Position numbers and translations under genes: made by a program
Notes under the pieces: generated by a model
What the model was told of the DNA's origin: nothing
The model's database searches: none
What the model saw: only the letters and a program-made list of their open reading frames with translations
Assembly (NCBI GenBank): GCA_949317995.1
Contig: OX439050.1
Coordinates: 22,584,061-22,648,060, forward strand
Length of the DNA stretch: 64,000 bases
Direction: 5' to 3'
From: Acholoe squamosa
Taxonomy: Eukaryota; Annelida; Polychaeta; Phyllodocida; Polynoidae
Shown here: positions 55,491 through 64,000 of the stretch, one piece after another
Layout of the letters: each line of letters opens with the position of its first letter
How positions within the stretch are numbered: position 1 is the first letter of the stretch

Positions 55491-55659
55491 GTTGGCGGGC
55501 TTCAGAGCTTTAATAAGTTGTATGATATAATCACATTGGTGCTGGCTTTCTTCTATTGCTGGACTTTGGAGGGGAACATGTGGACCAAATGGCAGTTTCT
55601 GTTGTTGTGTTTTGTTATTTTAATTCAGTATAATGATCATGAATTTACTTTCATTCCAG

Positions 55660-55866
55660 AGGACCATTATAGCGCCAAGCTGTTCCTGGACTGCTGTGGG
55701 TTGGTGAGGAGAGCGATGCGTGACTTGAAGCGTGAGTTTGGTTTTCGGATAGGGCCATGGAACCAGGCGTACATGTATGACACCTTACCTGGATGTGTGC
55801 AGAGAGAAGAGGACATGAAACCAGGAGACCTGGTCTTCATTAAGGCAACTTACTACAACCCAAAAA
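55660..55866 (+). CDS. Internal exon B: NlpC/P60-like papain-fold domain with Cys motif
   Basis: A 207-bp exon, phase 1 to phase 1, with a strong acceptor (TTTACTTTCATTCCAG) and donor (AAAA|GTAAGA). The 69 residues include DCCGLVRRAMRDL (exon residues 11-23), FGFRIGPWNQAYMYDTLP (27-44) and KPGDLVFI (54-61). In NlpC/P60 enzymes the signature is D-C-S-G-L-V, with Cys as nucleophile, followed by a PGDLVFF strand before the catalytic His strand. Cys12 of this exon would be the nucleophile, and Ser is replaced by Cys13. The His-bearing strand should lie in the next exon; I could not find it up to 64000. NlpC/P60 proteins in bacteria are peptidoglycan endopeptidases. Animal members have varied amidase or acyltransferase roles, so substrate and activity here are unknown. 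A truncated MITE copy lies only about 170 bp upstream. The domain call is good; enzymatic competence cannot be judged from one exon. Confidence 0.88.
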
Positions 55867-55980
55867 GTAAGATGTTTACAGTTCCACCCTTAATGCACCT
55901 CAGTTCGCAAAATAAAAATACAAATTCTGGCTTTTTCTGACTCAAATGTATGACCTTCACATCTCAGCCTCATTACTAAT
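55867..55980 (+). other. Start of the intron after exon B
   Basis: Begins GTAAGA. The frame stops at 55938 after reading through the donor. No His-bearing NlpC/P60 exon was recognised between here and 64000. Confidence 0.6.
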
Positions 55981-56171
55981 TAAGGGAGTGGTCATATCAT
56001 TAACCGCTGGGTAGAGGTGGTGGGTTTTAGGGGGGTTGATCACCCCTCTGAGGGGGGAGGGGGCAAAATAATGTAACCTGGCCCTCGAGAGGGGATGGGC
56101 AGCATTTGTACACAGATCCCTACAGAGACCAACTACCACCCCGTTATTTAAAAAAAGAGATCACTCTCTTA
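55981..56171. mobile_element. AGGGAGTGGTCAT-ended MITE, copy 3
   Basis: TAAGGGAGTGGTCAT at the left and GAGATCACTCTCTTA at the right, with GAGGTGGTGGGTTTTAGGGGG / ACCAACTACCACCCCG inside. A shorter member of the 10959-11244 family. Confidence 0.75.
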
Positions 56172-57274
56172 ATTTAGAGCATCACCTGTATAGCCCTAGT
56201 GGTAAGATTATCATCATTTTAGCCTCTTTAAATGCACTTGAATACACTGTCCTGGATTTGTGTACGACATAATGTCAACCTGTGCACTTCGTGCCTAGTA
56301 ACCAAGATTGGCACTTTCCAAGAGGATGCTGCTCTCTTGTGGCCAAAAAGGAGGAAATGATACCGCTTAGGTAAATCTTCCCTTCAGAAAAATAGGGAAA
56401 GTGGAATCTACTTCTACAATCCTAGATGTAGTATCCTTGCCATTTGATCACACTTCACTTCGGCACCATATGTCATTGTTAACTTACTCATGCCCTACTC
56501 AAAAATAATTAAAAGAAAAACATTGAAAAATTGTAAATTAAACAGGTGAAACAAATATTGGCCTTCACATGACTAAAGAAAATGTAAATAAAAGGTTAAC
56601 ATAGAATATCTAAATATACTGGTGTCAAGTGGTATCACAATTTGCTATATTCCTAGTACCACCCGTCCACAACATTTGAAATGTCTTTCTCAGTTTACAC
56701 CGAAGCATTGCGATAGTTCATTGTTAGTGTTTTTGCATTATGAATATGTAAATGAGACGTACCCCAGTAACCACAATGGTAAGTGGTAAGTGGGGGTAAG
56801 TGGTAAGTGATGTGTTTGCAGACTGAATATGGAGACAGACCCACCACCCACATCATGCAAACCACATATATTCTCCAAAGATCCCAACCACAAATATCTT
56901 CTGCCCTCCTGAGTCATTATTATGCTTATTTTGCTTCTTTTTTCTGATCTTCTCATTGTTTAACTGTACCTGAGTGGGTGGGGAGGGGGTGCATCATACC
57001 TTAAGGGGATGCACCTGATATCAAAGGCATTGATGCAGTGGTCGATCAACATCCAAGCCATTACTTGTAGTGAAATATTCCCCATCCCCCATCCCCCAAC
57101 ACACCCCAGTCAGACACAGACACTGTGACCGTTTGGTGTTAATCAGGTGTGATGTGTTCCTCAGCCTCCAATGACACACTCCCTTTTATCTGCAGCCAAT
57201 GTCAGCCCTCTCAGTCTCAGTCTCACAATCACCCCTCACCCTCCCACTCACTGTCCTCACACAATCCCCCTGTA

Positions 57275-57281
<7 letters not shown>
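56172..57281. other. Intronic sequence, no feature recognised
   Basis: A short GTAAGTGG tandem near 56779-56812. Nothing else assignable. Confidence 0.5.

Positions 57282-57309
<28 letters not shown>
57282..57309. repeat. (AC)n microsatellite
   Basis: About 14 AC units, immediately left of the duplicated segment starting at 57310. Confidence 0.95.
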
Positions 57310-57311
<2 letters not shown>

Positions 57312-58380
57312 ATGGGGTCTTTAGTCAGTCCTCACCATGTACTGTGGGGTCCCTCCCCACTTCAAAGCTTCAGCACTGCAGGGATTAGTTTACAACTTGA
57401 CCATTTCTGTGACCCAATTAACCTAAGGTTCTGGTCACATTAATTAAGGTATTGGCTCTATACGACAGGAATAGAAACATACATACATCACTTTTCATGT
57501 TACTCATAGACCCAAAGTCTGCTCTCAATTAACATTCTCATTTTTTTTAGTTTTCATTAACTGACATATCATTAGATGGTAATACTCACGTGTACATTAA
57601 TTCAGATGAGAAAAGGGCCAGCAATTGAATTCACTATTGTTGTATGAATGTGGACCACAAGACTTGAATTGTTATTAGACATTGGTGCATGCAGGTAAAT
57701 ATCTATAATGTTCCCTTGATACAGACACCTTTTTGGTTCATATACCTTCTGCTGCTGGGATGTTGGATCCTTGTTCAGTCACCGCCCTGGAGTGTGGGGT
57801 CCTGTCATTTTAGTGCACATGTTGGTGATATCACTGATATCATGTTATTGGTACATCAATATAGATCAATATAAATTTGTGTAAAAAGGGTTAGACAGGT
57901 GCATGGATAAGGATATGTATTTTTTAAACATGACTAGTATCTAATTTGTCGGGAGATCATACAGGTACTATGTCAAAAATGTTTTTTAGCAAGCACTTAA
58001 GTCTTTTGACTTGCACAACTTCTATTATAGCAGGGACCCTAATACATGCTGGGATATCATGTATGCAAGTATGCACACAAAACTAAATAAGTCCTGTCCC
58101 ATAAGGATGATGAGAATTAGACAATACAGACATCTTCCTGGTTCATACACCTTCTGCTCCTGGGATGTGGGATCCTTGTTCAGTCACCACCCTGGAGTGT
58201 GGGGTCCTGCCATTTTGGTTACACTATATATAAAAATGGGTTGCTAGATCACTGGTTAGAAATGTTCAATTTGTGACTGCTTCAGAGTGGGTTACCCTTG
58301 GGGTATCAGATGAAGCAAAATTTTCAGGCTGTGAAGAAATGAGGGAAGTGCCAGCTAACTCGACATGATATGTTGACATT
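57310..58380 (+). repeat. 1.07-kb direct duplication, copy 1
   Basis: Runs from TTATGGGGTCTTTAGTCAG to CGACATGATATGTTGACATT. It aligns nearly throughout with 60132-61199, with scattered substitutions and small indels (estimated above 90% identity by eye). Inside, a CCTGGAGTGTGGGGTCCTG..CATTTT word recurs at about 57788 and 58190, so the segment itself derives from an older internal duplication. Confidence 0.93.
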
Positions 58381-58510
58381 TTTTTTTGTGATAGAACAAA
58401 ATTTAAAAACCAGAGGCTTTCCCCCAACCCCTACTTTTATCATAAATCTTACATTTAACTGATATCACCTATAGTAAAGCCAGGCTGAAGCAAGATGCAT
58501 TTTGACAGGT

Positions 58511-59165
58511 CAGCCGGCCGCGACAAAAAGTTTTCATCGTAGCGTCAAATGAATAGCACTATGCAAAAGACTGGCTTCTGCTCATTCAGAAAATGTAAAG
58601 TTGGTTGTTCTGATCCCAGTAGAAGAGGTAGAAAGCTATAAGGAAAGATATCATAAAGCTCTCTTCTTTTGGTGCTTGAATTACATTTCTATTGTGTGCG
58701 ATTGTCACAAAATTGCCACTGGCAAAATTATGAAATCATGGAATCATATACAACAACCTATGCCCATATCGGGACTCGAACCCGCGTGGCCTCCCGCTTG
58801 CGTATTTAAAATGCGAATGCATAGACCGCTCGGCCACGGCGTACTATGGGTGACAGAACAGGGGAACACATAGTTTAAGCCGCGGATGGCGGGCTGTCAA
58901 TTAGCCAACCCTGCTGGTGCTGTGCCGTGTGGTGAAACCGTGAACTAAAATACCAAAAAAAGCCACAGTTGTCAACTTGGACAACAGGTTAAAAAATCCC
59001 TTTTTTCTTTGTCCAAAATGATTCTTTCAACCTCTTCTACTGGGAGTAGATCAACAAACTTTACGTTTCTGAATCAGCAGAGGCCAGTCTTTTGCACAGC
59101 GTTATTCATTTTGGACGAGTGCTAGGCACAGCGGTCGGCGTTGAAGAAAAATTTTGTTGTACGCC
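58511..59165. mobile_element. Foldback element with about 120-bp arms carrying a tRNA-like core
   Basis: The left arm (58511-58633) and right arm (59026-59165) are inverted. Shared words in the right-arm sense are CCTCTTCTACTGGGA, CAACTTTAC/AACTTTACG, TTCTGAAT and GCCAGTCTTTTGCA. Between them lies the tRNA-like sequence at 58766-58847 on the minus strand. The element is located between the two copies of the 1.07-kb duplication but is not part of either. Confidence 0.8.
58766..58847 (-). tRNA. Type-II tRNA-like (Leu/Ser-like) sequence, probably SINE or pseudogene
   Basis: On the minus strand, GTGGCCGAGCGGTCTA matches the A-box of Leu/Ser tRNAs and GCGGGTTCGAGTCCCG is an intact B-box/T-arm. 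The candidate anticodon loop TTTAAAT would read TAA (Leu), but its stem does not pair properly. CCCATA and TATGGG flank the structure, though with extra bases between the acceptor strand and the D-arm. The B-box quality suggests recent tRNA origin; I doubt it is a working tRNA. Confidence 0.55.
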
Positions 59166-60131
59166 CAGGGTTGTACGGTATGGGGTGGAGGCCCGGGAGA
59201 TGGAGGGCAAGTCCGTATGATACCGATTACAGTCACACCCTGGCGCTCTTTTACGGTACTACGCCAAATCCCCCTTTACTGCTCAACCGTTTGTGGACGG
59301 GACCTTGTGTCAATGCTATTTCAATGAGAGTAGGCCTATGTTCACCAATACAGACGTAAATCTAAACTTGAGTATCTATAAGTCTCTGCAAGTGAATTGA
59401 ATGGATAAAGTCCCAGTCTATCAGGGGTTATGTTTCAACTAATTTTAAGCTTTAATTACCTCACCATGTACCTTTACTAAATTTTCCCCATCCCAGGTGT
59501 CATTTTGTCATTCTCGAAAATATGTACAGAGCAATATAAAATACAGTATATGAAATACACAGTAACCCCCCGCCCCAACCAAACAGACAAATTTGATCTT
59601 TTGTTTGTTTATTCCTTAGGATATTAAGCATCTTTTAAGTGGTAATCATGTTATCATCATCAGTTTTGATATGTCTATTTAACAGCTGATAATTGGGAGA
59701 GAAAATGAAAAACTGTCCAAATATTGCAAATCAAAAAATATAGTAACCAAATGCGATTTTTCTGTTTTATATGATAGAATCCTGAAATTTCTAAATGCCT
59801 AGCAAATTTCATGGAAAAGGCCTGGGTCATTTTTTCATAAATCAACAAAATATGCCATGTTCTGGTGGGACCCATGTGGACCCCGGTACTGTACTCCCCC
59901 TTTTTTCTGCAGAAGAGAAAACATTTAGATGGCTCTGATGTACTGTACAGAATTTTCTTCTGAACCTAAAACCAACATTAAGATAATATAGAGTCAAAAA
60001 CACAGAAAAATAATCATGCAACTTTTGAGAAGATTTGTATGAACAACTGTGGTATGTGGTATCTTCTCTACTCTCTGACAGCTCTAATGTAGGAAGGACA
60101 AAGACTTATTTATGTCAGTCCTCCCCCTGGT
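59166..60131. other. Intronic sequence between the duplicated segments
   Basis: AT-rich, no exon recognised. CAGTCCTCCCCCTGGTTTATGGGG just before 60132 resembles the CAGTCACCACCCTGGAGTGTGGGG word inside the duplicated unit. Confidence 0.5.
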
Positions 60132-61199
60132 TTATGGGGTCTTTAGTCAGTCCTCACCATGTACTGTGGGGTCCTTCCCCACTTCAAAGCTTCAGCACTG
60201 CAGGGATTAGTATACAACTTGCCTATTTCTGTGACCCAATTAACCTAAGGTTCTGGTCACATTAATTAAGGTGTTGGCTCTATATGACAGGAATAGAAAC
60301 ATACATACATCACTTTTCATGTTACTCATAGACCCAAAGTCTGCTCTCAATCAACATTCTTATTTTTTTTTTTAGTTTTCATTTACTGACATATTATTGG
60401 ATGGTAATACTCACATGTACATTAATTCAGATGAGAAAAGGGCCAGAAATTGAATTCACTATTGTTGTATGAATGTGGACCACAAGAATTGAATTATTAG
60501 ACATTGGTGCATGCAGGTAAATATCTATAATGTTCCCTTGATACAGACACCTTTTTGGTTCATATACCTTCTGCTGCTGGGATGTTGGAACCTTGTTCAG
60601 TCACCACCCTGGAGTGTGGGGTCCTGTCATTTTAGTGCACATGTTGGTGATATCACTGATATCATGGAATTGGTACATCAATATAGATCAATATAAATTT
60701 TTGGAAAAAGGGGTAGGCAGGTGCATGGATAAGGATATGTATTTTTTAAACATGACTAGTATCTAATTTGTTGGGAGATCATACAGGTACTATGTCAAAA
60801 ATGATTTTCAGCAAGCACTTAAGTCTTTTGACTTGCACAACTTCTATTATAGCAGGGACCCTAATACATGCTGGGATATCATGTGCGCAATTATGCACAC
60901 AGAACTAAATAAGACCTGTCCCATTAAGATCATGAGAATTAGACAATACAGACACCTTCCTGGTTCATACACCTGCTCCTGGGATGTGGGATCCTTGTTC
61001 AGTCACCACCCTGGAGTGTGGGGTCCTGCCATTTTGGTTACACCATATATAAAAATGGGTTGCTAGATCACTGGTTAGAAATGTTCAATTTGTGACTGCT
61101 TCAGAGTGGGGTACCCTTGGGGTACCAGATGAAGCAAAATTTTCAGGCTGTGAAGAAGTGAGGGATATGCCAGCTAACTCGACATGATATGTTGACATT
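60132..61199 (+). repeat. 1.07-kb direct duplication, copy 2
   Basis: Copy of 57310-58380, offset 2,822 bp. Differences include a longer T-run near 60363 and the loss of a few bases near 60971 (CACCTGCTCC against CACCTTCTGCTCC). Confidence 0.93.
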
Positions 61200-62429
61200 T
61201 AAACAAAAATATTCTAATACTTTAGGGGTGTTTCACTTTGTTTCACTTTCAACTTGATAAGTTCCTGATACTTTGCTTTTGAGGTGTTCTTTGTTTACTT
61301 GCTTGGTAAATCGTTTTATAACGTCAAAAGTCGCCAGTAAATCTGTAATGGTCGCCATATTGGATCTCGGTTCAGAGATATCAGCACACTTCCAGTGTTA
61401 ATTGATAAGGGAAATCTCCCTACGACTGCAGATCTAAATGGTACTCCCCATGGGCTTCAGGTCATATGTTAAGATCTGACTGGTAGTTTCAGAGAGACTT
61501 TAAAAATGTACCTCTGAAAGGATCTGGTTGGAGATTTGTTTGACGTTGCTATTATCATGCGCCACTAAATTATGCAACTGTAATGTAAAACACCAGGGGG
61601 CAGCATCTTCAGTTGAGATGCTCTGAGGGAAGGCACATGAGTTTTCTCCCCCCTCGTAGTCCCTTTCCTCCAAAATTTGCCCTTAACCAAATATACTGCT
61701 CTGGCATTATAAGGGGGTGCCCAAAAGAGCTCCATGCACCATGGCAATTGGCTGGCTGTATGGTCCCAGTCTTTAACATATTGTCCACTTAAGCCCAGAA
61801 ATGAGGGACAGGCAACTAGAAGGCTATCCCATGGAAGATGTGCGTCAGATGTGCCAACTATTAACCTGATGCCATTCACCCATCCTGGGGAGGGCCTCCT
61901 GAGAATGTGCCCAGGTAACTGACTAGATAGTGTATACCTCCAACTGCCTAATTTGGTAAGGCATGCCAGTAAACAGAGGGAGAGAATTTGAGGATAGACA
62001 AAGGCTCAAAGACATATTAGGTGGGGGCAGAAGAGCCAGCTTAGTTGATCTATCCTAGGAGGGAATAGTTATATAGCAACCAGTAGTGAGTGATAATTCA
62101 AAGAGTCACCTGAAAAGCACTCTACCCCAGCAGGGAGCCACAGAACAGACAAACGAGAAGCATTCAGAGAAGTTTGCGAAAACTGCAGGAGGAATACTAA
62201 GGACGCTGCTGATAACTTAGGGTTAGAGGTAAACCACTAGAAGCTGGGTGGTCAGTTGTTGCACAGCAGTCTTTGCTGGAAAAAGTCCTGGTGAAGGTCG
62301 AGATTCAATGGGCCTGGACCCCCTGGCTGGACCAGGATGGTGAAAGAGCTGGAACAGAACATGACCTTCTGAGTGAGATGTCCCTTGAGTTGTCAGGAAT
62401 CAGTCGCTCTCATTAACAATTTCATCAAC
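61200..62429. other. Intronic sequence, no feature recognised
   Basis: No exon, tRNA or MITE recognised. Overlapping opposite-strand frames at 61565-61922 have no motif. Confidence 0.5.
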
Positions 62430-62875
62430 ATTACCAACTGGTTGATATTGTGTTGATAGTTTTGATCAACCTGTCTTCAACACTTTTTCAATCATTCCAA
62501 ATCAATTTTGACAACCATCACCATTTCAACATCAGATCAACAGTTGACATATCGATGCTGAAATATTGTTCACAATTCAACATTGATTCAACATTGATCT
62601 GTCATGTCAAATCAATGATACCGATTTCAGTGTTGATTCAACAAAGAATTGCCTAACTACTACATGTATCAGTGTTGTTTCAACTTTTGAAACAATATTG
62701 AATCAACATAGAAACACAAAAGTTGAATCAGCACTTATGATTTGATGTTGAATCACAGTTGATTTGATTATGTTGTGTCAACTTTCAAATTCGATAATAT
62801 CTAAACCAAGAATCAACTGTTCATCTGCAAAAATTGTTTCAATGCTGAATCAACATTAATCTGCCCACTGGGTCC
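62430..62875. repeat. TTGATTCAACA-rich block
   Basis: About 20 degenerate occurrences of TTGATTCAACATTGAT / ATCAATGTTGAATCAA in both orientations, ending at CTGCCCACTGGG. The word is self-complementary, so the block can fold in many ways. It resembles a decayed MITE interior of palindromic units. Confidence 0.65.
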
Positions 62876-63059
62876 TTTGATGCTGAGCTGCAGTATCATA
62901 TGAGCAAGTGGCTAATTAGTGTGCTAGGTTGCAGTGCATGTGTTCACCTTTAGGAGAGGTCCTACTCTGACAAGGTGCGGGGAGAGACCACTCCTGACCA
63001 GTGGTGTAGAACATTAATCAAAACTGATCGATCAACCCTGGCTAACCAGGTTGCCTATA

Positions 63060-63915
63060 CATGCTGTGTCTCAGACTAAGTCTTCTATTTTAACACACAT
63101 TGTATGGCTTTGTCCTCAGTTTAACTACACATACTGCATGGAGTATATCTAAGACTAAGTCCCCAGTTTGCCTACACATGTTGTGTCTCAGACCAAGTCC
63201 TCTTTTTGCATAGACACACTGTGGGGCCATGTCCCCAATTTGTTTACACACACTGTATGGACCTTAACTAAGACCAAGTCCTCTATTTGCATACACACAC
63301 TGTGTGGAGTGTATCTTAGACCAAGTCCTCTATTTGCATACACACACTGTGTGGTCATGTCCTCAGTTTGCCTACACACACTGTGTGGAGTGTATCTAAG
63401 ACCAAGTCCTCTATTTGCATACACACACTGTGTGGAGTATATCTAAGGCCAAGTCCTCTATTTGCCTACACACACTGTGTGGTCATGTCCTCAGCTTGCC
63501 TACACACAGTGTGTGAAGTGTATCTAAGACTATATCCTCTATTTGCATATACACACTGTGTGGAGTGTATCTTAGACCAAGTTCTCAATTTGCCTACACA
63601 CACTGTGTGGTCATGTCCTCAGTTTGACTACACACACTGTGTGGAGTGAATCTAAGACCAAGTCCTCTATTTGCCAACACACACAGTGTGGTTATGTCCT
63701 CAGTTTGCCTACACACACTGTGTGGAGTGTATCTAAGACCAAGTCCTCTATTTGCATACTCCTTCTGTGTACTAATGTCCTCAGTTTGCCTACACACACT
63801 GTGTGGAGTGTATCTAAGCCAGGTCCTCTATTTGCATACACACAATGTGTGGTCATGTCCTCAGTTTGCCTAAACACTGTGTGGAGTTTGAGTCCTCAAT
63901 TCGTTTGAGCACACA
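63060..63915. repeat. Alternating 47-bp/34-bp minisatellite
   Basis: All units end in TACACACACTGTGTGG. Type A (47 bp) contains AGTGTATCTAAGACCAAGTC and CTCTATTTGCA. Type B (34 bp) contains TCATGTCCTCAGTTTGCC. A and B mostly alternate (81-bp composite), with A-A runs at about 63240-63350. Each unit centre CACACTGTGTG is palindromic. Open frames on both strands are repeat artefacts. Confidence 0.93.
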
Positions 63916-64000
63916 GCTAGAAAATGATGTCTTGTCCTTGTTTAAATGTGTCTATTCTTCGTAAATAGACTGAATGCTCTTGTATAGGGGTAGAAAAAGA

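Larger units (their letters stand above)
4206..55659 (+). other. Giant intron between exons A and B (inferred)
   Basis: The interval of 51,454 bp begins GTAAGC and ends TTCCAG. Exon A contributes G and exon B contributes AG, giving a Glu codon at the junction, so the reading frame is preserved without any intervening exon. I found no other convincing coding exon inside it: all long open frames lie in tandem repeats, MITEs or unremarkable AT-rich sequence. A small skipped exon of length divisible by three cannot be excluded by reading alone. Confidence 0.65.

Noticed and set aside
55464..55659. N-terminal extension of exon B reading from an ATG at 55464
   Set aside because: It passes through a truncated MITE and a polypyrimidine acceptor tract; the conserved sequence starts exactly at the AG at 55659.
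61181..61200. HDM-like peptide after GACATGATATG as the missing His-bearing NlpC/P60 exon
   Set aside because: The sequence is part of the duplicated 1.07-kb segment, lacks a fitting acceptor and donor, and does not continue as an H-x-x-hydrophobic-W/Y-L-G strand.

Overview
This is eukaryotic, almost certainly metazoan, non-coding DNA. I see no bacterial-type operons. There are two spliced coding exons with consensus GT/AG borders, long AT-rich introns, many microsatellites and minisatellites, and a dense population of short terminal-inverted-repeat (MITE-like) elements. The overall texture suggests a marine invertebrate deuterostome or lophotrochozoan: repeated hAT-like CAGTGGCGGATCC termini, tRNA-like SINE heads and very abundant foldback elements. 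The sequence does not let me name the species.

Genes. Only two segments look like real coding sequence, both on the + strand: exon A (4052-4205) and exon B (55660-55866). They are in compatible splice phase (1/1; the junction codon reads Glu). Exon A is a Lys-rich basic stretch leading into WNLRMKFLEQCKLYFGVPYAKRYY. Exon B carries an NlpC/P60-like core, with DCCGLV as the probable Cys-nucleophile motif and KPGDLVFI as the following conserved strand. The simplest reading is that they are consecutive exons of one gene separated by a 51,454-bp intron that fills most of the window. The exon with the expected catalytic His lies outside the window or was not recognised.

Layout. 1-4051: upstream intron or flank, with an LTR-end-like repeat, two hAT-like MITEs and a cluster of MITEs sharing the terminus GTTACTCCCTGCTCAAAAT. 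4206-55659: the giant intron. It holds foldback MITE families (5335-5575; 5931-6906 with a nested element; 10959-11244; 30281-30574; 32221-33097; 33827-35140; 40427-40726 and others), a cluster of elements ending in TTCACTCACGCCTCAC (13042-15796), tRNA-like sequences (10139-10205, 10333-10400, 13660-13730, 27308-27375), a long CT-rich tract (8858-9430), and five large minisatellites: 18 bp at 18780-19890, GGGCAGGGCAG at 23155-23540, about 80-105 bp at 35510-36935, 42 bp at 43209-46024 and about 39 bp at 49715-51200. At 48372-48434 a CRE, an NRF1 site and a YY1 site sit within about 60 bp, a promoter-like cluster inside the intron. 55867-64000: downstream intron with a 1.07-kb segment duplicated 2.8 kb apart, a tRNA-containing foldback element between the copies, a TTGATTCAACA-rich block and an alternating 47/34-bp minisatellite reaching nearly to the window end.

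The long open frames across the minisatellites follow from repeat units that are multiples of 3 and lack stops. I do not regard them as genes. What is most worth following up is the intron size and the possible internal promoter, the minisatellites that appear to have grown inside or from MITE termini, and the two clusters of alternating inverted termini.
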